Positions 18,561 through 28,313 of a stretch of DNA of 64,000 nt are shown piece by piece (the first letter of the stretch is position 1; every line of letters starts with the position of its first letter). The position numbers and the translations under genes were made by a program. The DNA lies in NCBI RefSeq assembly GCF_025244745.1, contig NZ_CP104213.1, positions 2,866,501 to 2,930,500 on the forward strand, written 5' to 3'. Origin of the DNA: Deinococcus rubellus. GTDB taxonomy: Bacteria; Deinococcota; Deinococci; Deinococcales; Deinococcaceae. The notes under the pieces are model-generated. The model was not told the DNA's origin. It worked only from the letters and a program-made list of their open reading frames with translations, and made no database searches.

Positions 18561-20717
18561 TTAAGCAGGAATAAGGTCGCCGGAACGGTTCCAGAAGCGG
18601 TGCTGGGCCAGCCCGGCCAGGAACCCGTCGGTGGACGCCCCGGACAGCTCGAAGACACCCTGCTCGGCGCTGGTCGGCAGGCCCGCCCGCTGGAGTAGCG
18701 CCGCCGCGTCAGGACTGGCCGCCACCGGCTTGCCGTGCTTGTACGCCTGAGCCACGAAGCGCACGGCGTCACCCATGCCACCCAGCACCTTGAGGCTGGC
18801 CGCGCCGCCTGGCAGGTACACCGCGTCGTACACGGCGGAGGGTGTAGTCAACACGGTCTTGTCCACCGCGACCGCCCCTCCCTCTCCTTTCAGGCTTCCC
18901 AGGTGTGGGCCGACCACCTCGGCCACCGCGCCCTGGGCCTTCAGCACCGCTTTCATGGCCTCAATGTCGGCGGCCTTCACGCCGTCAGCGGCCAGAATCG
19001 CCACCTTACGGCCCTTGATGGAGGGCGGCGCGGTGTTGTGTTCCACCATGCCCAGGGCCGCGTCCTGCTGCACGCCGCCCGAAGCGGTGGTCTGGGAAGT
19101 CGCCCCGGCGAGCAGCTTGGTCAGCTCAGCGTCGGTGGGCAGCGGCCCGGCCAGCTCCAGCTCGCCCAGCCCGGCGGCCACCTGATCGCCCAGCACCGCG
19201 TTGATGCGCCGCAGGTGCCCGATCATCTTCACCCGGATCTCGCGGGTCTCGACCTTGCCCAGCTCGAACTGCTGTGCCCTCACGATGTGCATCTTCTCGA
19301 CAGACGACATCGAATTCCAGAACAGTTGGGCCTGCCCGTAGTGGTCGGCGAAGCTCTCGGCCCGCTGACGAATCTTGACGCCCGTGAGCGCTTCCGGATA
19401 AGTGACGAAGCCGCCCTGGGCCGCCGGAACTTCAGCCGGTTGCCCACCGCCCAGCGAGTTGGGTTCGTAGGCGACCCGGCCCGGATTGACGGCCCGGCGC
19501 ATCTGGCCGTCGCGCTGATGATTCGAGACCGGCGCGAGCGGGCGGTTGATCGGCAGCTCGGTCCAGTTGGGCGTACCCAGGCGGCTGATCTGGGTGTCGA
19601 GGTACGAGAACAGCCGACCCTGCAAGAGGGGGTCGTCACTGAAATCCATTCCCGGCACCAGATTGGTGGGCATGAAGGCGACCTGCTCAGTCTCGGAGAA
19701 GTAGTTGTCGGGGTTGCGGTCCAGCGTCATCTTGCCGACCCGCTTGACCGGCACCAGATTTTCGGGAACCAGCTTGGTGGCGTCGAGCACATCGAAGTCG
19801 AACTGGGCGGCCTGGGCCTCACTGAAAATCTGCAAGCCGAGTTCCCACTCCAGCGGCTGCCCCATCTCGATACTGTCCCACATGTTGCGGCGGTGAAAGT
19901 CAGCGTCGCGCCCAGCCAGTTCCTGCGCCTCGTCCCAGACCAGCGAGTGAATGCCCGCCAGCGGCTTCCAGTGGAACTTGACGAAGTGCGACTGGCCCTC
20001 GGCGTTGACGAGCCGGAAGGTGTGAACGCCAAAACCCTCCATGTTGGCAAACGAGCGCGGAATGCCCCGGTCGCTCATTACCCACATCAGCGTGTGGAGC
20101 GTTTCGGGCGTCAACGACACGAAATCGTAAAAGGTGTCGTGGGCACTGGCCGCCTGCGGAATCTCGCGGTGCGGCTCGGGCTTGACAGCATGGATCAGGT
20201 CGGGAAACTTGATGGCGTCCTGAATGAAAAACGGCGGAATGTTGTTGCCCACCAGGTCCCAGTTGCCTTCCTGGGTATAAAACTTGACCGCAAAACCGTG
20301 CACGTCGCGGGCGGTGTCGGCCGAGCCGCGCGACCCGGCCACTGTGGAAAAGCGCACGAACACCGGCGTCTCACGGCTGGGATCGGTCAGCACCTTCGCC
20401 ACCGTAAATTCGGAAAGCGAGTTGTCATAGACCCTGAAGGTGCCGTGGGCCCCCGCGCCGCGCGCGTGGACCACCCGTTCGGGGATGCGCTCGTGGTCGA
20501 AGTGGCTGATCTTCTCGCGCAGCAGAAAGTCTTCCAGCAAGCTGGGGCCGCGCACACCCGCCCTGAGCGAGTTCTGGTCGTCGCTGATGGCGTGGCCGAG
20601 GTTGTCGGTCAAACGGGTGCCGGACGGCTGGGTGGCCTCCTGAATGGTCGGCAACTTGTCGCTGGGTTGGGCTTTGCTGGGCTGGGCCCCGTGCTGCTTC
20701 CTGTGATCGTCCTTCAT
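18561..20717 (-). CDS. katE: Large-subunit catalase HPII
   Basis: The 718-residue haem enzyme converts hydrogen peroxide to water and oxygen. The N-terminal arm is followed by the catalytic core with distal H84 (RVVHARGAGAHG), VRFSTVAGSRGSADTARDVHGFAVKFYT, NNIPPFFIQDAIKFPD, and the haem-binding tyrosine in RLFSYLDTQISRLG. The length, and a C-terminal flavodoxin/DJ-1-like domain (GRKVAILAADGVKAADIEAMKAVLK to the end), define the clade-2 catalases. GGGGGAG precedes the ATG. In a radiation- and desiccation-tolerant genus this would be a main peroxide-defence enzyme. The promoter region upstream (20718-20976) has no palindrome of the radiation-response type that I could find. Confidence 0.96.
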   Translation of the reverse strand: MKDDHRKQHGAQPSKAQPSDKLPTIQEATQPSGTRLTDNLGHAISDDQNSLRAGVRGPSLLEDFLLREKISHFDHERIPERVVHARGAGAHGTFRVYDNSLSEFTVAKVLTDPSRETPVFVRFSTVAGSRGSADTARDVHGFAVKFYTQEGNWDLVGNNIPPFFIQDAIKFPDLIHAVKPEPHREIPQAASAHDTFYDFVSLTPETLHTLMWVMSDRGIPRSFANMEGFGVHTFRLVNAEGQSHFVKFHWKPLAGIHSLVWDEAQELAGRDADFHRRNMWDSIEMGQPLEWELGLQIFSEAQAAQFDFDVLDATKLVPENLVPVKRVGKMTLDRNPDNYFSETEQVAFMPTNLVPGMDFSDDPLLQGRLFSYLDTQISRLGTPNWTELPINRPLAPVSNHQRDGQMRRAVNPGRVAYEPNSLGGGQPAEVPAAQGGFVTYPEALTGVKIRQRAESFADHYGQAQLFWNSMSSVEKMHIVRAQQFELGKVETREIRVKMIGHLRRINAVLGDQVAAGLGELELAGPLPTDAELTKLLAGATSQTTASGGVQQDAALGMVEHNTAPPSIKGRKVAILAADGVKAADIEAMKAVLKAQGAVAEVVGPHLGSLKGEGGAVAVDKTVLTTPSAVYDAVYLPGGAASLKVLGGMGDAVRFVAQAYKHGKPVAASPDAAALLQRAGLPTSAEQGVFELSGASTDGFLAGLAQHRFWNRSGDLIPA

Positions 20718-20876
20718 ATGCTCCCCCTCGCAGATGACCGCGCCGAATGTTTCGCGCGGCAGTCATTCAGAGGGTTATAAATCTCCGTTGTTAGACGAGG
20801 ATCAGACTGGCTCACAAGATAAAGCGCCGCTCAAATGAAAATCGCGGCGCGGCGGCTCTTCTCTCACATTGGATGA

Positions 20877-20894
20877 AGTCAGATTTAACTGACT
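20877..20894. promoter_or_regulatory. Inverted repeat upstream of katE
   Basis: AGTCAG-ATTTAA-CTGACT is a perfect 6-pair repeat about 160 bases upstream of katE, in a locally AT-rich stretch between katE and the lipoprotein gene. It could be an operator or the end of the lipoprotein transcript; neither is shown. Confidence 0.3.
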
Positions 20895-20976
20895 CTCGGA
20901 AGAGACGTAATATGAAGCTTTCAGCCCATTAATACTGCCGCTCAGTGAGGCTCCGTTTCGACAGCTCCGCAGCACA

Positions 20977-21471
20977 TCAGAACTGCAGGGCGTAGGTCGC
21001 GCCGTTGCTCCCCCGGCAATCGCCCACGCCGTGCCCGCTGGAATCGGCCTGGAAGGTGCAGATGAGCGTTTTGACGGCCGCAGTATCGAGCTTGAGGGTC
21101 TTGACGATCAGGTTGCCTGGCCGGGCCACGTTGCGGATGGCAGGCGCTCGCAGGCCCGCGTCGTAACCATGACGGAAAAAGCCGTCGCCGGAACTGAAGC
21201 CGCCGCTCAGGCCAAAACGCAGATTCACCGGGCCATCGTTACCGATCACGCTGTACTGGCCGCTGTAAAAATCCTGGCCGAGTTGCACCGTCACATTGTC
21301 GGGCGTGCCGGGAACGGCGGCCCTGGTCTGGAAGCCGCCCAGGAACACCACCCGGCCTTCCTGACCGCTGACGGTATTGACGAGGCGACCCGCCGTGTCG
21401 GTAATCGTTGGCGCGCAGGCTGCCAGCAAACTGACCGACGCCAGGGAAAGCAGAAATGCAGTGCGGCTCAT
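20977..21471 (-). CDS. Putative lipoprotein of unknown function
   Basis: The 164-residue product has a lipoprotein signal with lipobox LLAAC at residues 15-19, so the mature protein should be anchored outside the cytoplasmic membrane. The rest (GRVVFLGGFQTRAAVPGTPDNVTVQLGQDFYSGQYSV and a CTF-DCRG pair of cysteines near the C-terminus) is beta-rich, with a possible disulphide. I recognise no family. A TAAAAT box 5 bases before the ATG suggests a leaderless transcript. Confidence 0.7.
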   Translation of the reverse strand: MSRTAFLLSLASVSLLAACAPTITDTAGRLVNTVSGQEGRVVFLGGFQTRAAVPGTPDNVTVQLGQDFYSGQYSVIGNDGPVNLRFGLSGGFSSGDGFFRHGYDAGLRAPAIRNVARPGNLIVKTLKLDTAAVKTLICTFQADSSGHGVGDCRGSNGATYALQF

Positions 21472-21558
21472 GCTTCATTTTAGCTCTGGCGAGCTGACCG
21501 GGGGCTGAGAGAAGCGCCCGAATGTCCCCACCCGCCATTCACCCGCGCCCGCTTACGC

Positions 21559-21564
21559 TAGCCT
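21559..21564 (+). promoter_or_regulatory. -10 box, leaderless type
   Basis: TAGCCT ends 8 bases before the ATG at 21573; no ribosome site is visible. Confidence 0.45.
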
Positions 21565-21572
21565 GAACCGCC

Positions 21573-22916
21573 ATGAAGCGTCACCCCAGCCGCCATCAGC
21601 TTAGCCACCAGACTCCACCCACTCCCTCAGCCGGGCCAGCCCCGCGCCGCACCCCGCCCACCCCCGAAGTCCTCATTCTCGATGTCGAGAAGGTCGTGGC
21701 GGGCGGCCTGGGCCTGGCCCGGCACGCGGGCGGCGTGGTGCTGGTGCGCGGCGCGCTGGGCGGCGAGCAGGTCGAGGCCCAGGTCAGGACAGCGCGGGGA
21801 GTGCGCCAGGGCCGCCTCATTCGGGTGCTGAAGCCCAGCCCTGACCGGGTCGAGGCCCCCGGGTTGCCCACCGCTGACCTGGCCCACGCCAGCTACCCGG
21901 CCCAGCTCCGCATCAAGCGCGAACTCGTCGAGGAGGCTCTGGCGCGCATCGCCAAGCTGGAACATCCGGTGGCCGAGACGGTGGCGAGTCCCCGGCAGTG
22001 GGGCTACCGCAACGGCGCGCAGTACCTGATCACTCCCAGCGGCCTGGCCTACCGCGAGCGCAGCGGGCCAGGCATCTGGCGGCTCAGCGGCCCCGACCCG
22101 CTGATCATGGACGCGGTGCAGGCGGTCATGGCGCGGCTCGATCCCCAGTTCCTCGACCCGGCCCAGGAAATCGCCTTCCGGGGCAGCCGCCTGAGCGGTG
22201 AGGTGGTCGTCACCCTGATCGGCCCCGGCGAGCCGCGCCAGTACCTGCGGGCCTCAGACCGTCTGCTCGACGCGGGCGTGGTCGGGGTGTCGCTGGCCAG
22301 CCCGGCCACCCAACCAGCGGGGCGGCGCTTCTCGGCGGGCGTCAAGCTGATCGCCGGGGAGGGCGTCACCCTGGAGCAGCTCGGCGACGTGCGGGTGGGT
22401 CTGTCGGCCTCCGGCTTCGCGCAGGTCAACCCCGAGGCGGCGGGGCTGGCCTACCGGCTGGCGGCGCAACTGGCTGGCAGCGGCGAGCGGGCCACCGACC
22501 TCTACGGCGGCAGCGGCGCGATTGGCCGCCACCTGGCGCGCACATTCACTCAGGTGGTGGTGCTCGATACCGCTACCGAGGCCCTCAAGCGCGGTCAGCG
22601 CGACGTGCAGCGCAGCGGTGAGCGTAACGTGGTGTTTCGCCGCACTGACGCCGACTTCGCTCCCGGCGACTCACTTCCCGACGCCGACGTGATCGTGGTC
22701 GATCCTCCACGCGCGGGGCTGAGCCCGGAAGCCCGCCACGCCATCGACGCCAACGCCGCCCGGACGCTGGTGTATGTGTCGTGCGATCCGGCCACCTGGG
22801 CGCGCGACGTGGGTGATCTGGTGAACCGGGGCTGGCAACTCGGCGAGGTCGTGCCGCACGATTTCTACCCCCAGACCAGCCACGTGGAGGTGATCAGCCG
22901 CCTGACCCGGCGCTGA
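21573..22916 (+). CDS. RNA m5U methyltransferase (RlmD/TrmA family) without iron-sulfur cysteines
   Basis: The 447-residue product has an N-terminal TRAM domain ([25 protein letters not shown]), the SAM site [14 protein letters not shown], the [15 protein letters not shown] motif and the catalytic cysteine in [18 protein letters not shown]. The expected reaction is SAM-dependent C5 methylation of a uridine in rRNA or tRNA. RlmD-type enzymes have a C-x-C-GGC-x-Q-H cluster before YeaQLrlK; here the matching segment is [20 protein letters not shown] with no cysteine. The 4Fe-4S cluster must therefore be absent. The target uridine cannot be assigned. The gene converges on a HAD gene with a 23-base tail overlap. 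Confidence 0.85.
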   Translation: MKRHPSRHQLSHQTPPTPSAGPAPRRTPPTPEVLILDVEKVVAGGLGLARHAGGVVLVRGALGGEQVEAQVRTARGVRQGRLIRVLKPSPDRVEAPGLPTADLAHASYPAQLRIKRELVEEALARIAKLEHPVAETVASPRQWGYRNGAQYLITPSGLAYRERSGPGIWRLSGPDPLIMDAVQAVMARLDPQFLDPAQEIAFRGSRLSGEVVVTLIGPGEPRQYLRASDRLLDAGVVGVSLASPATQPAGRRFSAGVKLIAGEGVTLEQLGDVRVGLSASGFAQVNPEAAGLAYRLAAQLAGSGERATDLYGGSGAIGRHLARTFTQVVVLDTATEALKRGQRDVQRSGERNVVFRRTDADFAPGDSLPDADVIVVDPPRAGLSPEARHAIDANAARTLVYVSCDPATWARDVGDLVNRGWQLGEVVPHDFYPQTSHVEVISRLTRR

Positions 22917-23697
22917 ATTCTCCTGCCGCCAGCAAGCGCTCCAGCACCGCCGCCACGCCGTCCTGGTCATTGCTGAGGGTCAGCTCTTGCGCCAGCGCCT
23001 TGACCTCGGCGTCGGCATTGGCGACGGCCACCCCGCGCCCGGCCCAGGCCAGCAGCGGCAGATCGTTGGGCGCGTCCCCAAAGGCAATCACCTCGGTGGC
23101 CTGAATGCCCAGCGCAGCACACAGCCGCGAGAGCGCCGCACTTTTATGCACGCCCCGCGCCGCGATCTCAGCGAAGGGTGCACCGCTGGTGGAGGCGTGT
23201 ACATCCTGGCCGCAGCGGTCATTGATCAGGTCGCAGAGTTCCAGGGGGGACAGGGTGGCCGAGCAGGCGATCACCTTCAGCACCGGAGGACCGTCGTCCA
23301 GCACGTCCAGCACGTCGCCCACACTGTCCGGCGCGGCGCGGTAGGCGACTTCGGCCTGCATGTCTGTTCCCCATTCCAGTGCCAGGCCGAGGTCGGGACA
23401 GGCGGCGCGCAGCACCGGCACGGCGCGGCGCAAGACTTCGGGCGACAACGCCCAGAGCACCTCCACGCCGCCGTCGGAGAGGCGGTGGATGGCCGCGCCG
23501 TTGCTGCAAATGACGTGACCACTCAGGCCGAGTTCGCCCGCCAGCGGCAACACCGTCCGCGAGGGCCGCCCGGTGATCAGCACCACCACGCCGCCCGCCG
23601 CCTGCACGCCCAAAAGCGCAGTGCGGCTGCGCCCACTGACCTCGCCCGCGCTACTCAGCAGCGTGCCGTCCAGATCGGTGGCAACCAGTCGGAACAT
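22894..23697 (-). CDS. HAD-superfamily Cof-type phosphatase
   Basis: The 267-residue protein has HAD motif I DLDGTLL (residues 8-14), motif II as T in LITGRPS, a Cof-type C2 cap (about 85-190), and motifs III/IV in K (GVHKSAAL) and [11 protein letters not shown]. Cof/YidA proteins dephosphorylate sugar phosphates, FMN or PLP; the substrate here is unknown. The start codon shares its A with the acpS stop (TGATG), so the two are translationally coupled, though no functional link is evident. Confidence 0.88.
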   Translation of the reverse strand: MFRLVATDLDGTLLSSAGEVSGRSRTALLGVQAAGGVVVLITGRPSRTVLPLAGELGLSGHVICSNGAAIHRLSDGGVEVLWALSPEVLRRAVPVLRAACPDLGLALEWGTDMQAEVAYRAAPDSVGDVLDVLDDGPPVLKVIACSATLSPLELCDLINDRCGQDVHASTSGAPFAEIAARGVHKSAALSRLCAALGIQATEVIAFGDAPNDLPLLAWAGRGVAVANADAEVKALAQELTLSNDQDGVAAVLERLLAAGEFSAGSGG

Positions 23698-24080
23698 CAG
23701 CGGGCTTCCAGCAGCACCACGGCTGAGGCGTGCTCCCGGGTGTGGGTCAGGGTCAGGTGGGCCACCCAGCCGAGGCGCTGCATCTCAGAAGCGATGCCCG
23801 GCGCAAAGCCCAGCAGCGGCGGTGCGTAGGGAAAGGGACCGCCGGGCGTGCGGGGGCGCTCCACCCACACGTCGCGCCAGCCGTGCGGGCGCGGCCAGAC
23901 CTTCTGGAAGGCTTCCTTGGCAGCGAAGCGGGCGGCGAAACTCGGCACCGGGTCGGCGAGTGACTGGCAATAATCGAGTTCGGTCTCGGTGAACAGCTTG
24001 CCGAGGCGGTGGCCTTCGCGCGTCAGTAAGCCCCGGATGCGCTCCACTTCCACCAGATCATGCCCGATGGCCACGATCAC
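23697..24080 (-). CDS. acpS: Holo-[acyl-carrier-protein] synthase
   Basis: The 127-residue protein transfers 4'-phosphopantetheine from CoA to acyl carrier protein. Metal-binding D8 lies in [10 protein letters not shown], and the second signature [15 protein letters not shown] is intact. Length is normal. The start is the GTG at 24080. It lies 27 bases downstream of the hydroxyacid dehydrogenase gene and is coupled to the HAD gene, so GNAT, dehydrogenase, acpS and HAD probably form one operon. Confidence 0.93.
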   Translation of the reverse strand: MIVAIGHDLVEVERIRGLLTREGHRLGKLFTETELDYCQSLADPVPSFAARFAAKEAFQKVWPRPHGWRDVWVERPRTPGGPFPYAPPLLGFAPGIASEMQRLGWVAHLTLTHTREHASAVVLLEAR

Positions 24081-24107
24081 GCGGGCGTTCCGGCCCAGTA
24101 CCCCACG

Positions 24108-25001
24108 CTAGTAGCCCTTCCCCAGCTCGACTTTATTCTGCGGCTCCTCGCCGCGCGCAAGCTGGGCCAGCACCCCGGCGGCGTAATCGGCGGCCCGCTG
24201 CGACATGTCGTCGGTGGTGCTGGCGATGTGCGGCGTGATCAGCACATTTGGGCGGCCCCACAGCGGATCGCCGTCTGGCAGCGGCTCCGGGTCGGTCACG
24301 TCGAGCACCGCGCCGCCCAGGTGGTTGCTGTCGAGGGCCGCCAGCAGTGCCGCTGGATCGACCAGTTCGCCGCGCCCCAGGTTGTAGAGCCACGCGCCGG
24401 GCTTGAGCTGCTGCAACACGTCATGGTCCACGATCTGCCGGGTGGCCCCAGTCAGCGGCAGCAACAGCACCAGATCGTCAGCCTCCTTGAGTGCGGCCCC
24501 AATTTCCTGCGGCGTGGAGTGGGAGCGCAGCCCGGTCAGGTGCGCGCCGAAGGGGGCCAACAGGCGGTCCAGCTCGCGCCCGATATGGCCGTACCCCCAC
24601 ACCACCACCTGCCTGCCTTTCAAGGTCCACAGCGGTCTGCTCTCAGCGGTGCGGCGCTCCCAGTGCCGGGCCTGGGCAAAGCGGATCAGCCCGCGCCCGG
24701 CCGCCAGCAGCGTCGCCGCCGCGTGCTGGGCCACCGCCGCGTCGTGCAGTTCGTGGGCGTTGTAGAGGGCCGTGCCCGGCGGCAGCACGTCGGGCCAGCC
24801 GTCGATTCCGGCGGTGAGGGTCAGTACCCACTTCAGGCCGGGGCGGGCCAGCACCCGCGAGCGCAGCGCTCTGGGCAGGCCCCAGGCCACCACCCCCACG
24901 AAGTCGCCGTCCGGCAGGTGGTCAGCGCGGTAATAGGCCGGTTCGATGCCCGGTATCTTGATGTCGCGAAATTCAGGCAGATCAGGAATCAGTACGCGCA
25001 T
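24108..25001 (-). CDS. D-isomer-specific 2-hydroxyacid dehydrogenase
   Basis: The 297-residue NAD(P) enzyme has the cofactor motif VVWGYGHIGREL, catalytic Arg in NLGRGELVD, Glu in VTDPEPLPDGDPLW and His in TPHIAS, in standard order. The N-terminal catalytic half is short (about 105 residues), as in the GhrA-like glyoxylate/hydroxypyruvate reductases; the precise substrate is not readable. Its start overlaps the end of the GNAT gene by 20 bases. Confidence 0.88.
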   Translation of the reverse strand: MRVLIPDLPEFRDIKIPGIEPAYYRADHLPDGDFVGVVAWGLPRALRSRVLARPGLKWVLTLTAGIDGWPDVLPPGTALYNAHELHDAAVAQHAAATLLAAGRGLIRFAQARHWERRTAESRPLWTLKGRQVVVWGYGHIGRELDRLLAPFGAHLTGLRSHSTPQEIGAALKEADDLVLLLPLTGATRQIVDHDVLQQLKPGAWLYNLGRGELVDPAALLAALDSNHLGGAVLDVTDPEPLPDGDPLWGRPNVLITPHIASTTDDMSQRAADYAAGVLAQLARGEEPQNKVELGKGY

Positions 25002-25506
25002 GCCAGTCCTCCGAGGTCACTTCCATATGCACGTCTGTGCGGCCAGGGCGCTCACTGCGGCTCACTTCACGAAAGCCCGAAGCGGCAAAGGCCCGCTGGG
25101 CACGGCGGTTGTGCGAGAAGGTGGTCAGGCGAACGCGCCTCAGCGCCGGGTCGCACACCTGAAAAGCCCACTGCAAGGTGGCCTGCACCGCCTCGCGCCC
25201 GTAGCCCTCGCCCCACAGCCGCCGCTCACCGATCATGACGCCGAGGGTGGCCGTCGTCGGGCGGGCGGGCGGTGAGGGGCGCAGGTCGTAGAGTTCGATG
25301 CTGCCGATCAGGTGCAGTTCTTCATTCATGATGCCGAAGCCGTGGCGCTCGCCGCTGCGCTCCTCGTCCTGCATCACCTTGCGAAACAGCCACTCCGGCA
25401 GCCGGATCGGTTGCGCGCCGTTCCAGTCGGCCAGTTCGCGGTCCCGAAAATAGCTGTAGAGGGTGCGCCACTCGGCGTTGTTCATATCGAGGAGCGGTTT
25501 GAGCAT
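24982..25506 (-). CDS. GNAT-family N-acetyltransferase
   Basis: The 174-residue product resembles RimJ/RimL-type acetyltransferases: GFGIMNEELHLIGSIELYDL, then the acetyl-CoA loop region GVMIGERRLWGEGYGREAVQ, then RVRLTTFSHNRRAQRAFAASGF. The substrate is unknown (protein N-terminus or small amine). The ATG at 25506 is chosen because GGGGACGGG precedes it; an in-frame ATG at 25545 would add 13 residues with a poorer ribosome site. It is the first gene of the acpS operon. Confidence 0.82.
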   Translation of the reverse strand: MLKPLLDMNNAEWRTLYSYFRDRELADWNGAQPIRLPEWLFRKVMQDEERSGERHGFGIMNEELHLIGSIELYDLRPSPPARPTTATLGVMIGERRLWGEGYGREAVQATLQWAFQVCDPALRRVRLTTFSHNRRAQRAFAASGFREVSRSERPGRTDVHMEVTSEDWHARTDS

Positions 25507-25635
25507 CACCCGTCCCCATGTCGGCCCCACTCGCTCGCTCACCATCGCCCGGTATCTTATCCCGAAACCCTCGCCTGTCACGGACGGCGGCATTCTCACC
25601 AGACTCCTGAGGTGACAGCACTCACGCGCCGCTGC

Positions 25636-25641
25636 TAGCTT
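25636..25641 (+). promoter_or_regulatory. -10 box, leaderless type
   Basis: TAGCTT ends 6 bases before the ATG at 25648. Confidence 0.5.
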
Positions 25642-25647
25642 GGCGGC

Positions 25648-26310
<663 letters not shown>

Positions 26311-26359
26311 GTTGTCGCCACCAACGGCATTGATCTCCGATTCCCTGGATTCTGTGCAA

Positions 26360-26394
26360 CTGGCCCGGCGACCTTTTTCCTATCGCCGGGCCAG
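26360..26394. terminator. Long hairpin between convergent genes
   Basis: CTGGCCCGGCGA (26360-26371) pairs perfectly over 12 bases with TCGCCGGGCCAG (26383-26394). There is no T-run on either side, but its position, 50 bases after the cyclophilin and 29 after the cytochrome stop, suits a bidirectional transcript end. Confidence 0.55.
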
Positions 26395-26423
26395 AACGTT
26401 GAGACTGGTTCCTCGACGGCTGG

Positions 26424-26876
26424 TTACTTGACCGCCGGACGGGTCTTGTACACCGCTGCCGCCGTAAGTGCTTTGGCACGCAATTTGGTGAGTTCGGCGG
26501 CAGCAACCGGCTTTTGCCCTTTCGGCAGCTTGTTGCCCCAACTGGTCGCCACATAATTGAGCACGGCGGCCAGATCGGCGTCGCTGAGCTGTTTCTGGGC
26601 GGGCATCGCACCGTTGTAGGTCATGCCGCCGACCACGATTTTGCCTGCCAGACCGTAGAGGACCACATGCTCGACATACGTCCGGCCCGCCGTCCCGGTG
26701 GCCAGCAGCGCGCTAAAGTGCCCGGCCAGCGGAGGAAATGCGCCGGGCACACCCTTGCCAGTGGGCTGGTGGCAGGCCGCGCAATTGGCACCGTAAACAT
26801 CTGCGCCCTTGGCGGCGAGGGTGCTGCCCCCCAGAAAAGCGGCCAACATCAAACCGACTTTGAGTGGATAAATCAT
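26424..26876 (-). CDS. Exported monohaem c-type cytochrome
   Basis: The 150-residue product has a signal peptide (LKVGLMLAAFLGGSTLAA) and one haem site CAACH in YGANCAACHQPTGKGVPGAFPPLAG. The likely axial methionine lies in GGMTYNGAMPAQKQLSDADLAAVLNYV, as in class I cytochromes c. A C-terminal extension of about 35 residues is Ala/Lys-rich. It probably carries electrons in the respiratory chain or serves a periplasmic dehydrogenase. AAGGAG precedes the ATG at 26876. The divergent gap to 27170 (294 bases) holds only the promoter of the next gene. Confidence 0.9.
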   Translation of the reverse strand: MIYPLKVGLMLAAFLGGSTLAAKGADVYGANCAACHQPTGKGVPGAFPPLAGHFSALLATGTAGRTYVEHVVLYGLAGKIVVGGMTYNGAMPAQKQLSDADLAAVLNYVATSWGNKLPKGQKPVAAAELTKLRAKALTAAAVYKTRPAVK

Positions 26877-27158
26877 ACCTTTCTCCTTGTGGCGGGGAAG
26901 CGTGACGCTGCGCGCTCGGCCAGTCGTTTTCTGCGGCTGTAGGTCAGGGCAGCTTGTGCTGGAAAGAGGCCGACGGCGTCCCCTCACCATGCTGCGCCTG
27001 GAGCCGGGCTGGCAACTGAGATTGACCAGAGCTTTACCTCATTGTTCTGCACACCCACCGCAACCCTGCATAGGGCAACTCTGAATCAGATGAAGCCGTG
27101 TCGACGCAGCGGGAACGGCAGACGGCTGTTCAGGTTGGCCGTGACGTTCGTTCGGCGC

Positions 27159-27164
27159 TAGCAT
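27159..27164 (+). promoter_or_regulatory. -10 box, leaderless type
   Basis: TAGCAT ends 6 bases before the ATG at 27171. Confidence 0.5.
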
Positions 27165-27170
27165 CGGCCC

Positions 27171-28220
27171 ATGACTGCCGAAGCTTCGATCACCGAATCC
27201 GTCCAGCCGGTACCCACCGCCCGCATCGACCTGCGCTCCGATACCGTCACGCTGCCCACCCCCGAGATGCGCCAGGCAATGGCCGAGGCAGTGGTCGGCG
27301 ACGACGTGTACGGCGAAGACCCCACCGTCAACACCTTGCAGCAGACGGTGGCCGAGCTGCTGGGCAAGGAGGCGGCGCTGTTCATGCCCTCGGGGAGCAT
27401 GACCAACCAGGCGGCCATCGCCATGCACACTTCGCGCGGCCAGGAAGTCATCTGCGCCGAGGGGTCACACATCTACGAGTGGGAACTCGGCATGATGGCG
27501 GCCTTCTCGGGGGTGGTGCCGCGCTTCGTGCCCGCGCCGCTGGGCGTTCCCGACCCGCAGCAGGTGCGCCGGGCAGTGCGCCACAGCATTCACCAGTCGC
27601 CCACTGGCCTGATCAGCCTGGAAAACACCCACAACAAGATGGGCGGCACCGTCATTCCGCTGGACGTGATGCAGGCCGTCCGGGCAGTGGCCGACGAGGA
27701 GGGCCTGCCGCTGCACCTCGACGGCGCGCGGATGGCCAACGCGGCGGCGGCGCTGGGCGTGAGCCTCAAAGCTGTGGCCGCTCCCTTTCACAGTGTGTCG
27801 CTGTGTCTGAGTAAGGGGCTGGGCGCGCCGGTGGGCAGCGTGCTGGCCGGATCGAAGGCCGATCTGGTGCGGGCGCACCGCTACCGCAAGATGCTGGGCG
27901 GCGGGATGCGCCAGGCTGGAATCCTGGCGGCGGCGGGCCTGATCGCCCTGCGCGACGGCCCTGCGCGCCTCAGCGCCGACCACGCCCGCGCCCGCCAACT
28001 GGCTGAGGCCCTCGTGGAAGCCGGGTACGCCGTCAACCTGGACGCCGTGCAGACCAACATCATCTACGCGACCATCCCCGACGCCCAGCAGAAGGTGGAA
28101 CAGTGGGCTGAGCAGGGTGTGCTGGCCAGCGCCCTGGATGTGGACAGCGTGCGCTTCGTGCTGCATTACCAGATTGACGACCAGATGCTCGCGCGGGCCA
28201 CCCAGGTGCTGACGGCCTGA
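27171..28220 (+). CDS. ltaE: Low-specificity L-threonine aldolase
   Basis: The 349-residue PLP enzyme cleaves threonine or allo-threonine to glycine and acetaldehyde. The fold-I markers are [45 protein letters not shown], the PLP-stacking HxY region [20 protein letters not shown], and the Schiff-base lysine in [14 protein letters not shown]. All are intact. It stands alone behind a leaderless-type promoter. Confidence 0.93.
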   Translation: MTAEASITESVQPVPTARIDLRSDTVTLPTPEMRQAMAEAVVGDDVYGEDPTVNTLQQTVAELLGKEAALFMPSGSMTNQAAIAMHTSRGQEVICAEGSHIYEWELGMMAAFSGVVPRFVPAPLGVPDPQQVRRAVRHSIHQSPTGLISLENTHNKMGGTVIPLDVMQAVRAVADEEGLPLHLDGARMANAAAALGVSLKAVAAPFHSVSLCLSKGLGAPVGSVLAGSKADLVRAHRYRKMLGGGMRQAGILAAAGLIALRDGPARLSADHARARQLAEALVEAGYAVNLDAVQTNIIYATIPDAQQKVEQWAEQGVLASALDVDSVRFVLHYQIDDQMLARATQVLTA

Positions 28221-28301
28221 ACCGATCTTCGACTGGGCTGCCCCCCGGCTGAGCGGGCCGGGCTTGAGCGATCTGGCCCACTTTCCCTTCTCCGTACAGG
28301 C

Positions 28302-28307
28302 TACCCT
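28302..28307 (+). promoter_or_regulatory. -10 box, leaderless type
   Basis: TACCCT ends 6 bases before the ATG at 28314. Confidence 0.5.
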
Positions 28308-28313
28308 GAAGCC

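Noticed and set aside
20718..20976. Radiation/desiccation response motif upstream of katE
   Set aside because: No 17-bp palindrome resembling TTATGTNATTNACATAA is present here or elsewhere that I could find.
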